Positions 36,749 to 36,871 of a stretch of DNA of 36,871 bases are shown one piece after another. A model generated the notes under the pieces. It was given only the letters and a program-made list of their open reading frames with translations, was not told where the DNA came from and searched no databases. The stretch covers positions 1 through 36,871 of the forward strand of contig DUOX01000030.1 of assembly GCA_012838665.1 (NCBI GenBank). The letters run 5' to 3'. This DNA comes from Clostridiales bacterium. GTDB taxonomy: Bacteria; Bacillota; Clostridia; Oscillospirales; Oscillospiraceae. The translations under genes and the position numbers were made by a program. Each line of letters begins with the position of its first letter. The first letter of the stretch is position 1.

Positions 36749-36871
36749 TTAAAACCCATGTTTTCTCAAAACCACATTAAACACATTGCCCATTATTAAT
36801 ACCGTACCACAGATGTAAAGCCAGAACATCAATATGATAATCGACGCCAGGGAGCCGTAAACCAGCGGATA
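36749..36871 (-). CDS. YihY/BrkB-family membrane protein (partial, C-terminus only)
   Basis: The last 40 codons of a membrane protein whose 5' part lies beyond the right edge. The segment YGSLASIIILMFWLYICGTV, followed by a small MGN turn and an amphipathic end, matches the final helix of YihY/BrkB proteins (YGSLA...WLY). These are polytopic inner membrane proteins of unknown function, once wrongly named ribonuclease BN. The usual GAE in this final motif reads MGN here, so the call is tentative. It is followed by argH on the same strand. Confidence 0.7.
   Translation of the reverse strand, partial: YPLVYGSLASIIILMFWLYICGTVLIMGNVFNVVLRKHGF

Noticed and set aside
1-36871. CRISPR array, insertion sequence, prophage or toxin-antitoxin
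   Set aside because: No repeated spaced units, transposase, integrase, phage or toxin-like genes were found on either strand.

Overview
The window is a stretch of core chromosome from a low-to-mid GC Gram-positive bacterium, most likely an anaerobic member of the Clostridia (Bacillota; Oscillospirales-like is a guess). Supporting signs are strong AGGAGG-type ribosome binding sites, textbook sigma-A promoters (TTGACA-17-TATAAT), an L7Ae-family gene between rpoC and rpsL, folate-dependent TrmFO, a PucR-type regulator, an FtsEX/PcsB-like cell-wall module and a DUF4830-like protein. I see no prophage, insertion sequence, CRISPR array, integron or defence system. Almost everything is housekeeping, and most genes lie on the minus strand.

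Region 1 (1-11132, minus), read in transcription order, is greA, lysS, a membrane-anchored protein of unknown function (apparently frameshifted), a TrmH/SpoU rRNA methyltransferase, dprA, topA, trmFO, plsX, acpP, rnc and an Elp3-like radical SAM gene cut by the window edge. It joins transcript-cleavage, translation, DNA-topology, tRNA-modification and phospholipid-precursor genes with short gaps. A consensus promoter stands in front of greA.

Region 2 (11266-17845, minus) is ugpC/msmK (an orphan sugar-ABC ATPase closed by its own terminator), then a PucR/CdaR-type regulator, ftsE, ftsX, a coiled-coil M23 peptidase and an S41 C-terminal processing protease. The last four fit one job: FtsEX gating a septal peptidoglycan hydrolase, with a carboxy-terminal protease nearby. 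A 347-bp divergent spacer separates ugpC from a plus-strand DUF4830-like lipid-facing protein, which converges on tuf at a perfect bidirectional terminator.

Region 3 (18765-30986, minus) is the rpoB-rpoC-L7Ae-rpsL-rpsG-fusA-tuf block. rpoB has its own promoter and a hairpin leader rather than following rplL. A second promoter precedes the L7Ae gene and a third precedes tuf.

Region 4 (31257-36871) holds a plus-strand GT-C (Gpi18/DUF2029-like) membrane glycosyltransferase, a solitary tRNA-Leu(GAG) with its own promoter and terminator, a two-gene ABC-2 exporter (minus), argH (minus) and the last 40 codons of a YihY/BrkB-type membrane protein. The most useful anomalies are the homopolymer frameshift in the lysS-linked membrane protein, several structured intergenic RNAs, and the unterminated junction between a metabolite-sensing-type regulator and ftsEX. 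I found no convincing new multi-gene system.
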